NCBI GenBank assembly: GCA_902784425.1
Contig: CACZUS010000023.1
Coordinates: 1-61,108, forward strand
Reading direction: 5' to 3'
From: an uncultured Bacteroidales bacterium
Lineage (GTDB): Bacteria; Bacteroidota; Bacteroidia; Bacteroidales; Paludibacteraceae
Length of the DNA stretch: 61,108 nt
The notes under the pieces were generated by a model. That model saw only the letters and a program-made list of their open reading frames with translations, searched no databases and had not been told where the DNA came from. Shown here piece after piece: positions 17,438 to 27,921 of this stretch. Position numbers and translations under genes: made by a program. Numbering within the stretch: the first letter of the stretch is position 1; every line of letters begins with the position of its first letter.

Positions 17438-17821
17438 CTACCCTTCCTGCTCGTTTTTTACAGGTTTAAAGCATTTGAAAAAGACATCAACAATTATCCA
17501 CGATGCTATAGGAATAAAGAAAGATAAATACATTGGCATATTGAAATGTGATCTAAGGTATAAGAAACTAAATGATAAAACACAACACAGTAAAGCTTGA
17601 ACGATTGGAATTAAACCTATCTTTTTGTGAAGATATATTGAAGTGACAAAAAATGATATTGCGGATCCTATTAGGATATCGCTAAATATTGCATATCTTC
17701 CACCATAAGATAAAAATGCTGGAATCGCTATAATTACAATTGAAATAAGTATTGCAAAAACGCAGAACCATACAAGGTCTCGAATTATCTCTTGTATTTT
17801 GTTTGAATTACTATTTCCCAT
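17438..17821 (-). CDS. Small four-helix membrane protein, unknown
   Basis: A 127-residue protein with four predicted transmembrane helices (about 15-35, 42-62, 68-88 and 98-115) and a lysine-rich cytoplasmic tail. I recognise no family motif. It shares the strand with the Rpn-type nuclease gene upstream (40 bases away) and may be co-transcribed. The high AT content and unusual codons suggest an acquired gene. Confidence 0.5.
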   Translation of the reverse strand: MGNSNSNKIQEIIRDLVWFCVFAILISIVIIAIPAFLSYGGRYAIFSDILIGSAISFFVTSIYLHKKIGLIPIVQALLCCVLSFSFLYLRSHFNMPMYLSFFIPIASWIIVDVFFKCFKPVKNEQEG

Positions 17822-17861
17822 TCTTTATATGCTTTTTGAAATTATGTCTTATGGTAACATT

Positions 17862-18734
17862 TTATAGTTTCTCAATCTCCTCTATCGGCAGATCTGTCAG
17901 TTTGGAAATGGTATTTATATCTATACCCTCCTCCTTCATCTTTTTTGCGGTTTTTTGTATGCCGATGACTTCGCCTTTTTGTATTCCTATTGCTTCGCCT
18001 TCTGCACGTCCTTTCTCAACACCAGACCTGAACGTGCCAGATAACAACGTGTGTTCGGTTGCTATAATGTCATAGAAACGATCATAGGCAGATAGTTGTT
18101 CTTCGGTATATGCACCATGTTCCACTATCTTGAGGGCTTTCCTAATCTCGGGAGAATCTAACAGTTCTTGTGGCACCTCCGTCGTGTTATCGTTCACTTC
18201 CGTGAGGAAGCGAAGCCACAAGTCCATCATCTTCTTATCGCTTTTGTTCTGCGGCGTGAACTTTGTCAGTTCGATGAATATCAACTCCAAGCCCTCTATC
18301 ACATTGTCGGGGTGGTCTTTCTCAGCCACTTGGAACTGATGATAGAACTTCCGTCCGTCGAATGCGTTGTCGTTCACCAAATTAAGTGAGTAAATCGGTG
18401 CCAATTTATTGTAGTCAAAGCCTTTAGTTGCCTGGCTCACATATGCCTTGGATGCGTTGAAGAGCACTCGTTGTTTGAACTCCGAGGTCCAGTACATCTG
18501 CATCTCCACAATGAACTGTCGTCCGTTGCTGTCCTTGCAGCGCACGTCCACTATGGTGTTCTTACGCAGAGGCGTCTCTGGTAGCATCTCCGGCTGAAGA
18601 TACTCCACCTCCTTTATTTCCTCTCCTTTCTTGAATGGTATCAGGGCATTGAGGAAGCTTGTCACTAAATCCTTATGCCTTCCAAATACATTTTTAAAGG
18701 TCAAATCAAAACGTGGATCAAGATATTTTCCCAT
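17862..18734 (-). CDS. Rpn/PDDEXK family nuclease-transposase protein
   Basis: A 290-residue member of the recombination-promoting nuclease group common in Bacteroidales. The opening YLDPRFDLTFKNVFGRHKDL is typical, and the nuclease core reads NTIVDVRCKDSNGRQFIVEMQ, giving the D...ExQ form of PD-(D/E)XK. The tail (about 250-290) contains GEAIGIQKGEVIGIQK repeats and ends in a small helical motif (AKKMKEEGIDINTIS, then IEEIEKL). The same tail appears on the HepT protein at 51711-52217. Rpn proteins promote RecA-independent recombination in E. coli; the role here is inferred. Confidence 0.8.
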   Translation of the reverse strand: MGKYLDPRFDLTFKNVFGRHKDLVTSFLNALIPFKKGEEIKEVEYLQPEMLPETPLRKNTIVDVRCKDSNGRQFIVEMQMYWTSEFKQRVLFNASKAYVSQATKGFDYNKLAPIYSLNLVNDNAFDGRKFYHQFQVAEKDHPDNVIEGLELIFIELTKFTPQNKSDKKMMDLWLRFLTEVNDNTTEVPQELLDSPEIRKALKIVEHGAYTEEQLSAYDRFYDIIATEHTLLSGTFRSGVEKGRAEGEAIGIQKGEVIGIQKTAKKMKEEGIDINTISKLTDLPIEEIEKL

Positions 18735-18891
18735 AATTTTTTATATTTATTTTTCGTCAAAAATAGAAAGTTTTTGCGGATGTCACAAATTATTATTCTG
18801 AATTTTGTTGCTTTCTACCATACACCACAGCATCTTAATTACCCCATTCTTGTACTATTTCATTCTATTAAGAAAGAAAGCCTATGGATAA

Positions 18892-19395
18892 TCATTTTTG
18901 GATATCACTGTTGTCTTTCTCTGGTTCTTTTGGGAAAGCAATATGTGCAAACGATTTTACAGGCTCGTATAAAACAGATTTCTGCAAAGTCTCTTCAGAA
19001 ACAAGATGAACGAACTGATTCACCCGATCAAAAGCATATAACATAACACCCATAATCAGTAACGCCTTCACCAACGAGGCCACTGCCCCTAAAAGCTTAT
19101 CCAGCCAACCCAACATGGCCAATTTAAGTACTTTTGAAATAAGAATGGCAACAAAACGAACAGCTAGCATAGACAATAAAAAGACAATGACGATCGAAAC
19201 CATCTTATTCACCTCTGTCTGCCAACCCATGATAGAAACAAACCATCCCATAAGGGTCTCACCAAAATTCTTAGCCACAAAGATACTTATCACAATTCCA
19301 ACCAACGAAGCGATTTCCATCACAAAACCCTTCATCAGTCCGCGGATAATGGCAAACACCATCAACGCAATTAATATAATATCTAAAGCGACCAT
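18892..19395 (-). CDS. cvpA: CvpA family membrane protein
   Basis: A 167-residue protein with four transmembrane helices and the CvpA opening ALDIILIALMVFAIIRGLMK followed by GFVMEIASLVG. CvpA homologues affect colicin V export and envelope stress tolerance in other bacteria; the exact activity is unknown. It lies 157 bases after infB on the same strand, in the usual order after rimP-nusA-infB. The intercistronic gap holds a copy of the dispersed motif (19499-19517). The next gene downstream is not the suf cluster I would expect in many relatives. Confidence 0.88.
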   Translation of the reverse strand: MVALDIILIALMVFAIIRGLMKGFVMEIASLVGIVISIFVAKNFGETLMGWFVSIMGWQTEVNKMVSIVIVFLLSMLAVRFVAILISKVLKLAMLGWLDKLLGAVASLVKALLIMGVMLYAFDRVNQFVHLVSEETLQKSVLYEPVKSFAHIAFPKEPEKDNSDIQK

Positions 19396-19552
19396 CTCCC
19401 TATCTTTTGGTGGGTAATAAATTCATGTCAGATGACATCGAAAGATTTATCAACCCATAATTTATACGAATATACTAACTTTTGTTTTAACGGTGAAATT
19501 TATAATACTCACCTTTACATAGCAGCTAAATAAAAAAACAAGGAAGCGCTCC

Positions 19553-22342
19553 TTATAGGGAACGCTTCACTTCTACTTCTTCAAAACTTTCGATAATATC
19601 ACCAATCTGCAAATCATTGTAGTTGGCTATATTCAAACCGCACTCGTAACCATTGGCCACCTCCTTGACGTCGTCTTTGAAACGTTTCAAAGAAGCTAAC
19701 TCTCCAGTGTGGACTACAATACCGTCACGAATCAAGCGGACTTTATTACCACGTTTAATCTTACCATCACGAACGATACATCCTGCAATGGTACCCACCT
19801 TACTGATTTTGAAGGTCTCTTGTACCTCAGCCGTACCAGTGATTTCCTCCTTCACCTCAGGTGACAACATACCCACCATAGCATCCTTCATCTGCTCAAT
19901 AGCGTCGTAGATGATAGAATACAAACGGATATCCACACCCTCTTTCTCTGCAATCTTACGTGCTGCCTGAGAAGGACGAACCTGGAAGCCGACGATGATC
20001 GCATCAGCAGTAGATGCCAACATCACATCCGACTCGGAAATTTGACCGACTGCCTTATGGATAACGTTAACAGCAAACTCTTCAGTGGACAATTTCTCCA
20101 ACGAGTCTTTCAAAGCCTCAGCCGAACCATCCACGTCTGCCTTAACGATGATGTTCATCTCTTGGAAGTTACCCAAAGCACGACGACGAGCAATCTCTTC
20201 CAAGGTCAAGTGCTTAGTCGTACGTAATCCTTGCTCACGTTGCAACTGTTCACGTTTCGTAGCGATTTCACGAGCCTCTTGTTCTGTCTCCAAGACATTG
20301 AAGTTATCGCCAGCCTGAGGAGCACCGTTCAAACCTAAGATAACAACTGGTTCAGAAGGTTTAGCCTCCGTCACACGTTGATTACGCTCATTGAACATCG
20401 CCTTTATACGTCCGTAGTTAATACCCGCAACAACAACATCACCCACATGCAATGTACCATTGCTAACTAAGACTGTTGAAACATATCCACGACCTTTATC
20501 CAACTGAGATTCAATGATAGAACCTACTGCACGACGATTAGGATTAGCTTTCAAATCTAGCAATTCAGCTTCCAGAAGGACCTTCTCCATCAATTCAGGC
20601 ACACCCAATCCTTTTTTAGCTGAGATGTCCTGAGATTGATATTTACCACCCCACTCTTCCACCAAATAGTTCATGTTAGCCAAAGCCTCTTTAATCTTAT
20701 CTGGGTTTGCTGTCGGTTTATCTACTTTATTGATTGCGAACACAATTGGCACACCAGCGATAGAGGCATGATTGATAGCCTCAACTGTTTGTGGCATCAC
20801 ATCGTCATCGGCAGCCACAATGATGATAGCTATATCCGTCACCTTCGCACCACGAGCACGCATAGCCGTAAAGGCCTCGTGACCAGGAGTATCCAAGAAT
20901 GTAATCTGTTGACCACTCTTTAATGTCACATTATACGCACCAATATGCTGTGTGATACCACCGGCCTCACCAGCAATCACGTTAGTCTGACGAATATAAT
21001 CCAACAAGGAAGTCTTACCATGATCGACATGACCCATCACAGTTACAATTGGAGGGCGTTTTACCAAATCCTCTTCTTTATCCTCTTCCTCATGAATAGC
21101 AGCTGTTACTTCTGCGCTGACATACTCTGTTTCGAAACCGAACTCATCCGCAACAATATTTATCGTCTCTGCATCCAATCGTTGGTTGATAGAAACCATC
21201 AAACCAAAGTTCATACAAGTACTGATAACCTGCGTAACAGGAACGTCCATCATGGTAGCCAATTCGCTGACTGTCACGAATTCCGTGATCTTCAGTTTAT
21301 TTTGTTCCAGTTTCTCCTGTTCCTCCTGTTCATGCAACTTTGTTGCCTGTAATTCACGTTTATCACGACGGTGTTTAGAACCCTTTGTCTTCTGTCCCTT
21401 ACCAGTCAAGCGAGCCAACGTCTCCTTGATCTGCTTCTGCACATCCTCCTCGCTTACTTCTGGCTTAACAAAGCTCTTCTTGATACCTTTTTTATGGTTT
21501 TCCTTACCAGCATTGTTATTGTTGTTACCGCCATTGTTACCACGGAATGGTTTGCCATCTTCGCCTCTTACATCTTTGTATTCAGCAATATCAATTTTCT
21601 CCTTTTGGATTCTTTTACGTTTGCCACGTTTACCATCTTCCGCTCCAGCTTCAGAAGCACCCATACCCTTTGCGCCGTGACCCTCAAAAGGTTTAGAAAG
21701 AGGTTTATTGGTACGAAGTTCACGTTCCTTTTTCTTCTCCTCTTTTGTTTTCTTTTTCGGACGCGTTTGTTGGTTTAAGGAGTCGAGGTCAATTTTACCT
21801 ACGACGTTAATAGAAGTTTTCGTAGGTTTAGACAACGAGAACACATCGTCTGAGTTAGAAGAACGATTGTTATCGGAGAAATCCACATATTGACTAGATT
21901 TTGTCTCTGAAGTGTTTGAATACGGTTTTTCAGTCGTATCAGAGACAGTTGATTTAGTATCGGGAGTGATTCTTTCCTCTTTTTTATCCTGAGCAGAAGT
22001 ATCTTGCTTTTTATTGGACAGATTATTCAAATCGATTTTACCAAGCACCTTAGGCGAATGAACCTCAGGAGTAGAGATTTTGATCTCGTTATTTGAATCA
22101 AAACCTTCTATTGAGACACTCTCCTTCTTATTTTGTTGGCGTTGCTGAGTAACTTTTTCAGATTCGATTTTGATTTTCTTATTAGCACCTAAGCCTTCAT
22201 AACACAAGCGTTCTTGTTCGTCGGTTAACTGGACATTCAAGTTATCCGATGGAATTTGATGCCCTTTTTTGGCAAGAAACTCCACGACAGTGTCAGCACC
22301 GACGTTTAATTCTCTTATTATTTTTATTAATCTAATGGACAT
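19553..22342 (-). CDS. infB: Translation initiation factor IF-2
   Basis: A 929-residue GTPase that delivers initiator tRNA to the ribosome. The N-terminal IF2_N domain begins [21 protein letters not shown] long, charged, poorly conserved linker (about 70-340, with an Asn run) follows, and a second IF2_N-like segment contains [17 protein letters not shown]. The G domain has G1 [10 protein letters not shown]3 DTPGHEAF and G4 NKVD. The C-terminal half holds the domain II-IV barrels. It is third in the rimP-nusA-infB operon, 22 bases after nusA. Confidence 0.98.
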   Translation of the reverse strand: MSIRLIKIIRELNVGADTVVEFLAKKGHQIPSDNLNVQLTDEQERLCYEGLGANKKIKIESEKVTQQRQQNKKESVSIEGFDSNNEIKISTPEVHSPKVLGKIDLNNLSNKKQDTSAQDKKEERITPDTKSTVSDTTEKPYSNTSETKSSQYVDFSDNNRSSNSDDVFSLSKPTKTSINVVGKIDLDSLNQQTRPKKKTKEEKKKERELRTNKPLSKPFEGHGAKGMGASEAGAEDGKRGKRKRIQKEKIDIAEYKDVRGEDGKPFRGNNGGNNNNNAGKENHKKGIKKSFVKPEVSEEDVQKQIKETLARLTGKGQKTKGSKHRRDKRELQATKLHEQEEQEKLEQNKLKITEFVTVSELATMMDVPVTQVISTCMNFGLMVSINQRLDAETINIVADEFGFETEYVSAEVTAAIHEEEDKEEDLVKRPPIVTVMGHVDHGKTSLLDYIRQTNVIAGEAGGITQHIGAYNVTLKSGQQITFLDTPGHEAFTAMRARGAKVTDIAIIIVAADDDVMPQTVEAINHASIAGVPIVFAINKVDKPTANPDKIKEALANMNYLVEEWGGKYQSQDISAKKGLGVPELMEKVLLEAELLDLKANPNRRAVGSIIESQLDKGRGYVSTVLVSNGTLHVGDVVVAGINYGRIKAMFNERNQRVTEAKPSEPVVILGLNGAPQAGDNFNVLETEQEAREIATKREQLQREQGLRTTKHLTLEEIARRRALGNFQEMNIIVKADVDGSAEALKDSLEKLSTEEFAVNVIHKAVGQISESDVMLASTADAIIVGFQVRPSQAARKIAEKEGVDIRLYSIIYDAIEQMKDAMVGMLSPEVKEEITGTAEVQETFKISKVGTIAGCIVRDGKIKRGNKVRLIRDGIVVHTGELASLKRFKDDVKEVANGYECGLNIANYNDLQIGDIIESFEEVEVKRSL

Positions 22343-22364
22343 ATTACTTTTTAAGTGTTAATTT

Positions 22365-23672
22365 TTATTCTTGCTCATTCTGATCTTCATATTCTTCATC
22401 AGAATCATATCTTGCATCAGAGTCTTCAAACTCAGCGCTCAGAATTCGCAATACATCGTCAATAGTCTCCTCCTCCAAATCAGTACGTTTAATCAATTCA
22501 TCACGAGGAATAGCCAATACCTGCTTAGCTGTATCACATCCGATACCCTTCAAAGTATCGATCACCCATGGTTCGATCTCATCCAAGAATTCATTCAAGA
22601 AGATATCTTCTGTGTCTATCGAATCATCAATGTCGCGGAACACCTCGATTTGATATTCCGTCAACATACCAGCCAAACGAATGTTCATACCATTTTTACC
22701 AATAGCAAGGGAAACCTCTTCTGGTTTCAAGAACACTTCAGCTCTCTTATGTTCCTCCATAATATGGATGGAAGAGATTCTTGCTGGGCTCAATGCTCTT
22801 GAGATCAGCAAAGATGGATTATTGGTAAAGTTGATCACATCAATATTCTCGTTACGCAACTCTCTAACGATGCCATGAATACGAGAGCCCTTCATGCCGA
22901 CACATGCTCCAACTGGATCAATACGATCGTCATACGATTCAACAGCCACTTTTGCTCGCTCACCAGGGATTCTGGCGATTCGACGTATGGTAATCAATCC
23001 ATCGTTGATCTCAGGGACCTCCAATTCAAACAATCTTTGCAAGAACAATGGAGATGTTCTTGACAATATAATCTTCGGATTATTATTCTTATTATCCACT
23101 TTTGCAACCACTGCACGAACAGCGTCGCCTTTACGATAGAAATCAGAAGGGATCTGCTCCTGTTTTGGAAGCAACATCTCATTTCCTTCATCATCCAATA
23201 ACAAAATCTCTTTCTTCCAGACTTGGTAAACCTCGCCAATAACGATGGTTCCCACCTTCTCTTTGTATTTGTTATACAATGTATCCTTCTGCAAATCCAG
23301 GATCTTAGATGCTAAAGTCTGTCTTAAGTTTAAGATGGCACGACGACCAAATGAAGCAAAATCAACCTTATCAGTCACATCCTCGCCCAATGAGAAGTCC
23401 TCTCCCATCGCACGTGCATCGGTTAGAGATATCTCTGTATTTGAATCTTCTAATTCCTCATCTTTCACCACCTTGCGGTTACGATAAATCTCAAAATCAC
23501 CCTTATCCGGATTGATGATCACATCATAGTTCTCATCTGTACCAAACATCTTAGATATTACACTACGGAAAGAGTCTTCAAGAACACTAACCATCGTACT
23601 TCTGTCAATGTTCTTTAATTCTTTGAACTCTGCAAAAGTGTCACTCAAACTAACTGCTTCTTGCTTTGCCAT
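22365..23672 (-). CDS. nusA: Transcription termination/antitermination protein NusA
   Basis: A 435-residue protein. The N-terminal polymerase-binding domain is followed by an S1 RNA-binding domain (about 135-200, KVGTIVIGEVYQVWKKEILL) and two KH domains containing VGACVGMKGSRIHGIV and SLAIGKNGMNIRLAG. The C terminus is acidic (DSDARYDSDEEYEDQNEQE). It modulates pausing and termination. It begins two bases from the end of rimP, so the pair is probably coupled. Confidence 0.97.
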   Translation of the reverse strand: MAKQEAVSLSDTFAEFKELKNIDRSTMVSVLEDSFRSVISKMFGTDENYDVIINPDKGDFEIYRNRKVVKDEELEDSNTEISLTDARAMGEDFSLGEDVTDKVDFASFGRRAILNLRQTLASKILDLQKDTLYNKYKEKVGTIVIGEVYQVWKKEILLLDDEGNEMLLPKQEQIPSDFYRKGDAVRAVVAKVDNKNNNPKIILSRTSPLFLQRLFELEVPEINDGLITIRRIARIPGERAKVAVESYDDRIDPVGACVGMKGSRIHGIVRELRNENIDVINFTNNPSLLISRALSPARISSIHIMEEHKRAEVFLKPEEVSLAIGKNGMNIRLAGMLTEYQIEVFRDIDDSIDTEDIFLNEFLDEIEPWVIDTLKGIGCDTAKQVLAIPRDELIKRTDLEEETIDDVLRILSAEFEDSDARYDSDEEYEDQNEQE

Positions 23673-23673
23673 G

Positions 23674-24159
23674 TCATTTAAATGTTATTGAATATTTCGT
23701 ATGTTTTATTTGATCATATTGAAATGTGAGCGTCTCGGTTTCAGCCACCTTTTTCTTCTCACCTTCTTTTTTTACCATTTTGGTCACTTCCAATCCGAAG
23801 GTATCTGGGGTAACATTCACCAACACACCTTCATACTTAGGTCCGTTCTTCACCTGCACTTCTACCTCCGAACCTTCGTATTTCTGATATTGGCGCAACA
23901 CTTTGAACGGAGAGGTCAATCCAGCTGAACCCACCTCCAAATCAAAATCCTCCACCTCACGATCCAACTGCGACTCTATGTGTCGAGACAACTCCACGCA
24001 ATAATCCAACGGGACACTCTCGTCGGAATCCACCTCCACCAATATGGAATTGTTCTTATCTACCACAACATCCACAATGAAATAGGGGCTTCCTTCTATA
24101 TACGCTTCTACTATCTCTCTTACCTTCTTCTGATCTATCATGACCTTCACTTTTGACAA
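23674..24159 (-). CDS. rimP: Ribosome maturation factor RimP
   Basis: A 161-residue protein needed for 30S subunit maturation. Recognisable RimP stretches are PLDYCVELSRHIESQLD, FDLEVGSAGLTSPFK and the C-terminal SH3-like part starting GSEVEVQVKNG. It leads the operon with nusA and infB. It starts at ATG 24159; no clear TAnnTTTG box is seen in the 199-base divergent region before the lipoprotein gene. Confidence 0.93.
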   Translation of the reverse strand: MSKVKVMIDQKKVREIVEAYIEGSPYFIVDVVVDKNNSILVEVDSDESVPLDYCVELSRHIESQLDREVEDFDLEVGSAGLTSPFKVLRQYQKYEGSEVEVQVKNGPKYEGVLVNVTPDTFGLEVTKMVKKEGEKKKVAETETLTFQYDQIKHTKYSITFK

Positions 24160-24269
24160 TAAAAAGGGGGACTACCACAAAAACAAACCGTTTTGCGTTT
24201 TTTGTGAAGAAAATGGGTGAAAAAAGGTTGCTTTCGCCATCCATTGAACCAAAATTTCTTTTTTTTATT

Positions 24270-24277
24270 TACCTTTG
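24270..24277 (+). promoter_or_regulatory. Promoter -7 box of the lipoprotein gene
   Basis: TACCTTTG fits the TAnnTTTG consensus, about 80 bases before the ATG at 24359. A TTG at 24244-24246 is slightly too far upstream (23-base spacer). Confidence 0.5.
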
Positions 24278-24358
24278 CCCCAAATTTCTAAGTGTAACAT
24301 TTTTGGGTTCTCTGCTTATGCATGAGATAAAAAAGTATTTTAAAATTTTTTAAGTAAC

Positions 24359-26512
24359 ATGTTTAAAATCAGCAACAAGAAAAATTTGTTTTTCTTATTC
24401 GTTTTATCAATTGTTTTAGGGTTCACTTCTTGCAAAAAAGAGGTCAAGACAATTGAAATGATGAGTGGTGTCGTTACAGATATCGACGGGAATCCTATCG
24501 AAAACGTTATCGTCTCCTCTAACGGACACTCCGTAAATAGTGATAACAACGGTCTATTCACCATCGAAAATATTGAACAGGTGAATGAACGATATGTGAT
24601 AAACTTCTCTAAAGAGGGCTACTTTGACGTAGTAAAATCGGGCGACGCTGGCTCTGTGGGTCTCACTCAAGTAGTGCTTCTGAAAAAGAACATCGAAAAC
24701 GTAAGTCAAAGCTCCACGTTTACCGCTACTAAGGGTACCACCGTATCTGTCGGAAAGATGAACGTAAACATCCCTGAAAATGGCGTTATGTATGAAGATG
24801 GTACTCCCTACACAGGCAAAGTGGATGTCAGCGTAGTCTACCTAGACCCTACAACACCTACCTTCCAAGCTTCTATGCCGGGTGGCGACCTCGTAGCAAA
24901 ACGTGACAACGACGAAGTAGTGCCACTGGTTTCCTATGGTATGGTCAACGTCGTCATGAAAGATACCAAAGGAAAGAAACTACAAATCAAGGATGAGAAA
25001 AAATCAAAAGTGACCTTCCCTATCCCCGACAAAATGCTGGCAAAGGCTCCTAACCAAATGCCTTTGTGGCACTTCAACGAAGGAACTGGTATCTGGGAGG
25101 AAAGTGGTATGGCCACCAAAAACGGTAACGTATATGAAGGCGAGGTGGAACACTTCTCTTGGGTGAATCTGGACGATCCTAAACAATTCGTCGTGCTGAA
25201 TGGTAAGGTAAAGGATGACAAAGGAAACGCACTCCCTGGCATCAGAATAACTGTAGAACAGGTAACCACCTACTCTGATGGCAAAGGTGCCTACAGCGTC
25301 CGTATTCCTAATGAGACCGACGTGACCGTCTCCGTGAAAAGTCGCGACTACCTAAATTACGAAAATGAATTCTCCGTCGTAGTGGCAGGTCAACCTGGCA
25401 ACACCACCTACGAGCAGAACATTACTCTCCCTAGTTTCCCTATGATTAAGGGTAAATTAGAGAACCTTTGCGACAAGAATCTGATTTTTCCAGTCTACTG
25501 CTCCTATACCAAGGATGACAAGAGCTGCACCACCCCATTCACCTTATCTAAAAAGAATGGAGAATTTGCCATAAAGATAGATGCTAAGGCAACCAATGTA
25601 GTTCTCTGCATCGATATACCTGGAGGTGAAAACATTCGCAAAGAGGTTGACTTCAAAGGAAACGACATGGATCTCATTGGCTCCATCTCCGTATGCCGTA
25701 AAACATTAGCAGAACGAGAAAAACCAGTACTCACGGTAAACGGCAAAGAGACGATTTTAGAAAACAAGATGGAAAACTCACATGTCAACCCCAAAGAGGG
25801 AACCGCAAAAGTGGACAACGACAACATCTTCATAACAATCCTTTCTTACAACGAGGATTCTATCTATATGGACGGAAACATTGAAATCAAAAAACAAAAT
25901 TTCATTTCCAACACTGCCCGAATAGAAAAAAGGAAGGAAAACAACTGCGTGAAACTAAAAGTCACTGCAACTGGAACAGTGACAGACGAAAACAACAAAA
26001 CACAGGATGCCACTTTAGAAGGAACATTCTCCGTTCCTTATCTTTACTACGGCAAATGCAACGACTTCTCCAAACTATGTTGGAACAAAGAATGGCCTAC
26101 ATTCCGTACACCAATGACAGACGCCAGACAATTGTACTCATGGGGAATGGCTATACACATGTTCGAATATGATCAACCATCCCTTATGGATATAAAGAGC
26201 ATCATCAAAACGACAAAGAAAACGGATCAAATAGTACTATTCATCAACTATAAAAAATATGATGATAGTGTCTACAAAGAGATGTGTTCGGCTTTAGAAG
26301 AAGCTGAATTTACATACAGTGAGGAGGAAGACAAGGGTGATTATATCGCCCATATCTATACAAAAGATGAATTGTTCATCCGTTTAGATGTGGCAAAAGA
26401 TGGCAAAACAATAAAGGAGGATGGAAAAATGTCCATTTCCATCACCACCGCCACCGGAATGTTAACATGGCTTAAAACGCTCTTCAAGAAGTGGTTGGGT
26501 ATCGATTGGTAA
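24359..26512 (+). CDS. Large lipoprotein with carboxypeptidase-regulatory-like domains
   Basis: A 717-residue protein with a lipoprotein signal peptide ending in the lipobox LGFTSC (Cys near 26). Two Ig-like carboxypeptidase-regulatory-type modules are visible: GVVTDIDGNPIENVIVSSNG (about 38-100) and NGKVKDDKGNALPGIRI (about 282-360). Between and after them are beta-rich regions with no family I can name. Conserved aromatic and cysteine residues occur late in the chain (FSKLCWNKEWPTF). It is likely exposed on the outer membrane. It is monocistronic, ending in a strong hairpin terminator. Confidence 0.75.
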   Translation: MFKISNKKNLFFLFVLSIVLGFTSCKKEVKTIEMMSGVVTDIDGNPIENVIVSSNGHSVNSDNNGLFTIENIEQVNERYVINFSKEGYFDVVKSGDAGSVGLTQVVLLKKNIENVSQSSTFTATKGTTVSVGKMNVNIPENGVMYEDGTPYTGKVDVSVVYLDPTTPTFQASMPGGDLVAKRDNDEVVPLVSYGMVNVVMKDTKGKKLQIKDEKKSKVTFPIPDKMLAKAPNQMPLWHFNEGTGIWEESGMATKNGNVYEGEVEHFSWVNLDDPKQFVVLNGKVKDDKGNALPGIRITVEQVTTYSDGKGAYSVRIPNETDVTVSVKSRDYLNYENEFSVVVAGQPGNTTYEQNITLPSFPMIKGKLENLCDKNLIFPVYCSYTKDDKSCTTPFTLSKKNGEFAIKIDAKATNVVLCIDIPGGENIRKEVDFKGNDMDLIGSISVCRKTLAEREKPVLTVNGKETILENKMENSHVNPKEGTAKVDNDNIFITILSYNEDSIYMDGNIEIKKQNFISNTARIEKRKENNCVKLKVTATGTVTDENNKTQDATLEGTFSVPYLYYGKCNDFSKLCWNKEWPTFRTPMTDARQLYSWGMAIHMFEYDQPSLMDIKSIIKTTKKTDQIVLFINYKKYDDSVYKEMCSALEEAEFTYSEEEDKGDYIAHIYTKDELFIRLDVAKDGKTIKEDGKMSISITTATGMLTWLKTLFKKWLGIDW

Positions 26513-26539
26513 AATGATCAACATTATTTCCGAATAAGA

Positions 26540-26580
26540 AAAAGCGGATAATTTTTCACAATGAAAAATTATCCGCTTTT
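26540..26580. terminator. Bidirectional-type hairpin terminator
   Basis: A perfect 19-bp stem, AAAAGCGGATAATTTTTCA (26540-26558) and its exact complement (26562-26580), with loop CAA. T-rich and A-rich flanks allow function on both strands, ending the lipoprotein gene and possibly the convergent hydrolase gene. Confidence 0.85.
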
Positions 26581-26625
26581 CGTTTAGATGGGTTTAACAA
26601 ATCACCCTCGCTGGATTTCCAATCC

Positions 26626-26650
26626 GTAGAGACGTGGCGTGCCGCGTCTC
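26626..26650. repeat. REP-like palindrome, copy 2
   Basis: GTAGAGACGTGGC followed by GTGCCGCGTCTC forms a near-perfect palindrome with one G-T wobble. It abuts the stop codon of the minus-strand hydrolase gene at 26651. The flanking CTATTGGT recurs in shortened form beside the copy at 45651. Confidence 0.65.
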
Positions 26651-27232
26651 CTATTGGTCACATATTTTTTTTAGCGAAAGAATAGCAGGCACCACATAGT
26701 CGCGCACTGCGTCATCCGAAGGATAGTGTCCTCCCGGCATAAAGACTCTGTTAGAATAGTGCTTCGCAAAACGGTGAGCAGAGAGTCGCGTCATGATATC
26801 ACCTTTACCAAAGACACCCACCGTCAGACGAAGTTCGTCATCCGTCAGGTTGTCATATTGTTTGTGTTCCATCTCCTTGTATGTCTGACACATACTTTTA
26901 TCAACATGCCAAATTTGATTTCCGTCGTTTCGTTTTTCCTTGTACTTATTATCTCCTTGGAACAAGTACATATAGGTCATTCCCAAACTTGGATTGATAA
27001 GCACCTTGCATCTACCTCTATACTTTTGTGCCATAAAGCCACCCAAGCTATGTCCGACGATGACATCCACATCGTGAGTGGCAAGAAACTCATCAATTTG
27101 AGGGAATGCCACAGCAGGGTTGATAGAGAGATCAGGTGTCCACACAGTGGCATCCGGAATATGTTTACGAATGGAAGCAGCAATCGGCGACTCGTGGCTG
27201 GATGCCATTCCATGTAAAAAAAGAATATTCAT
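26651..27232 (-). CDS. Small alpha/beta hydrolase, YqiA-like esterase
   Basis: A 193-residue single-domain alpha/beta hydrolase. LFLHGMASSHESP at the N terminus supplies the oxyanion loop, and VIVGHSLGGFMAQ the nucleophile elbow (Ser near residue 62). The likely catalytic His is in MPGGHYPSDD near residue 173. The pattern LINPSLGM resembles YqiA/YcfP esterases. It is nine bases downstream of the Lrp-type regulator gene and probably shares its transcript. The substrate is unknown. Confidence 0.75.
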   Translation of the reverse strand: MNILFLHGMASSHESPIAASIRKHIPDATVWTPDLSINPAVAFPQIDEFLATHDVDVIVGHSLGGFMAQKYRGRCKVLINPSLGMTYMYLFQGDNKYKEKRNDGNQIWHVDKSMCQTYKEMEHKQYDNLTDDELRLTVGVFGKGDIMTRLSAHRFAKHYSNRVFMPGGHYPSDDAVRDYVVPAILSLKKICDQ

Positions 27233-27241
27233 AGAAAAAAG

Positions 27242-27700
27242 TTACAATGAGATAGGCAATTCACGTTTGATACTCTGTTCCAAACAGATAAGCGTCTCCG
27301 TAGCAGACACACCCTTTATACTTTGTATCTTTCCATTCAACAACTGCATTAGATGTTCGTTATCTCTTGCATAGAGTTTAATCATCATAGTGTATGGACC
27401 CGTTGTGAAGTGGCATTCTACGATTTCAGGAATCTTCTCCAATTCCGGCACCACTTCGGAATACATAGAACCTTTCTCCAGTTTTATTCCGATGTAAGTA
27501 CATGTTTGATATCCTAAAATCTTTGGATTAACATGATAACCTGATCCGATAATCACACCCAAGTCGAACAAGTGCTGAACACGTTGGTGGATAGCAGCTC
27601 TTGAAACGCCACACTCTACAGCTACATCTTTGAATGGGATACGAGCATTTTTCGTAATAATCATAAGGATATCTCTATCCAAATCATCTATCTTATCCAT
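27242..27700 (-). CDS. Lrp/AsnC family transcriptional regulator
   Basis: A 152-residue regulator. The N-terminal winged helix-turn-helix reads LDRDILMIITKNARIPFKDV followed by SRAAIHQRVQHLFDLGVI. The C-terminal RAM ligand-binding domain runs from about 65 to 145, with the family's ECHFTTGPYTMMIKLYARD strand. Such proteins sense amino acids as octamers. A TATCTTTG box lies 63 bases upstream. It heads a two-gene unit with the YqiA-like hydrolase. Confidence 0.92.
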   Translation of the reverse strand: MDKIDDLDRDILMIITKNARIPFKDVAVECGVSRAAIHQRVQHLFDLGVIIGSGYHVNPKILGYQTCTYIGIKLEKGSMYSEVVPELEKIPEIVECHFTTGPYTMMIKLYARDNEHLMQLLNGKIQSIKGVSATETLICLEQSIKRELPISL

Positions 27701-27762
27701 AATTCAATATTATTATGAGGGTTCTATAAGACCTAACCGTTACTACCTTTTACATTTTGCAA

Positions 27763-27770
27763 CAAAGATA
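27763..27770 (-). promoter_or_regulatory. Promoter -7 box of the Lrp-type regulator
   Basis: TATCTTTG on the minus strand. The leader of about 55 bases contains a minus-strand copy of the dispersed motif TCTTATAGAACCCTCATAA (27713-27731). Confidence 0.55.
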
Positions 27771-27844
27771 GGCAGATATTTTTATATTTACCTAATTTCC
27801 CTTGCAAAAATGAAAGAATTCCGCTTTCAAATTTGACATTATGA

Positions 27845-27878
27845 CAAAATCGGAGGACACTGTCCGCCGCATCCTCCG
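27845..27878 (-). terminator. Terminator of the FKBP operon
   Basis: On the minus strand a CGGAGGA/TCCTCCG stem (27851-27857 and 27872-27878) is followed by ATTTTGT. It lies 44 bases after the stop codon of the last FKBP gene. Confidence 0.65.
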
Positions 27879-27921
27879 ATATATGGCGAGTTCAATAAGA
27901 ACCCATCATATGTGATTTTAT

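Noticed and set aside
17862-18734. An insertion sequence around the Rpn-type protein
   Set aside because: I found no terminal inverted repeats or target duplication bordering the gene. Rpn proteins need not be transposases.
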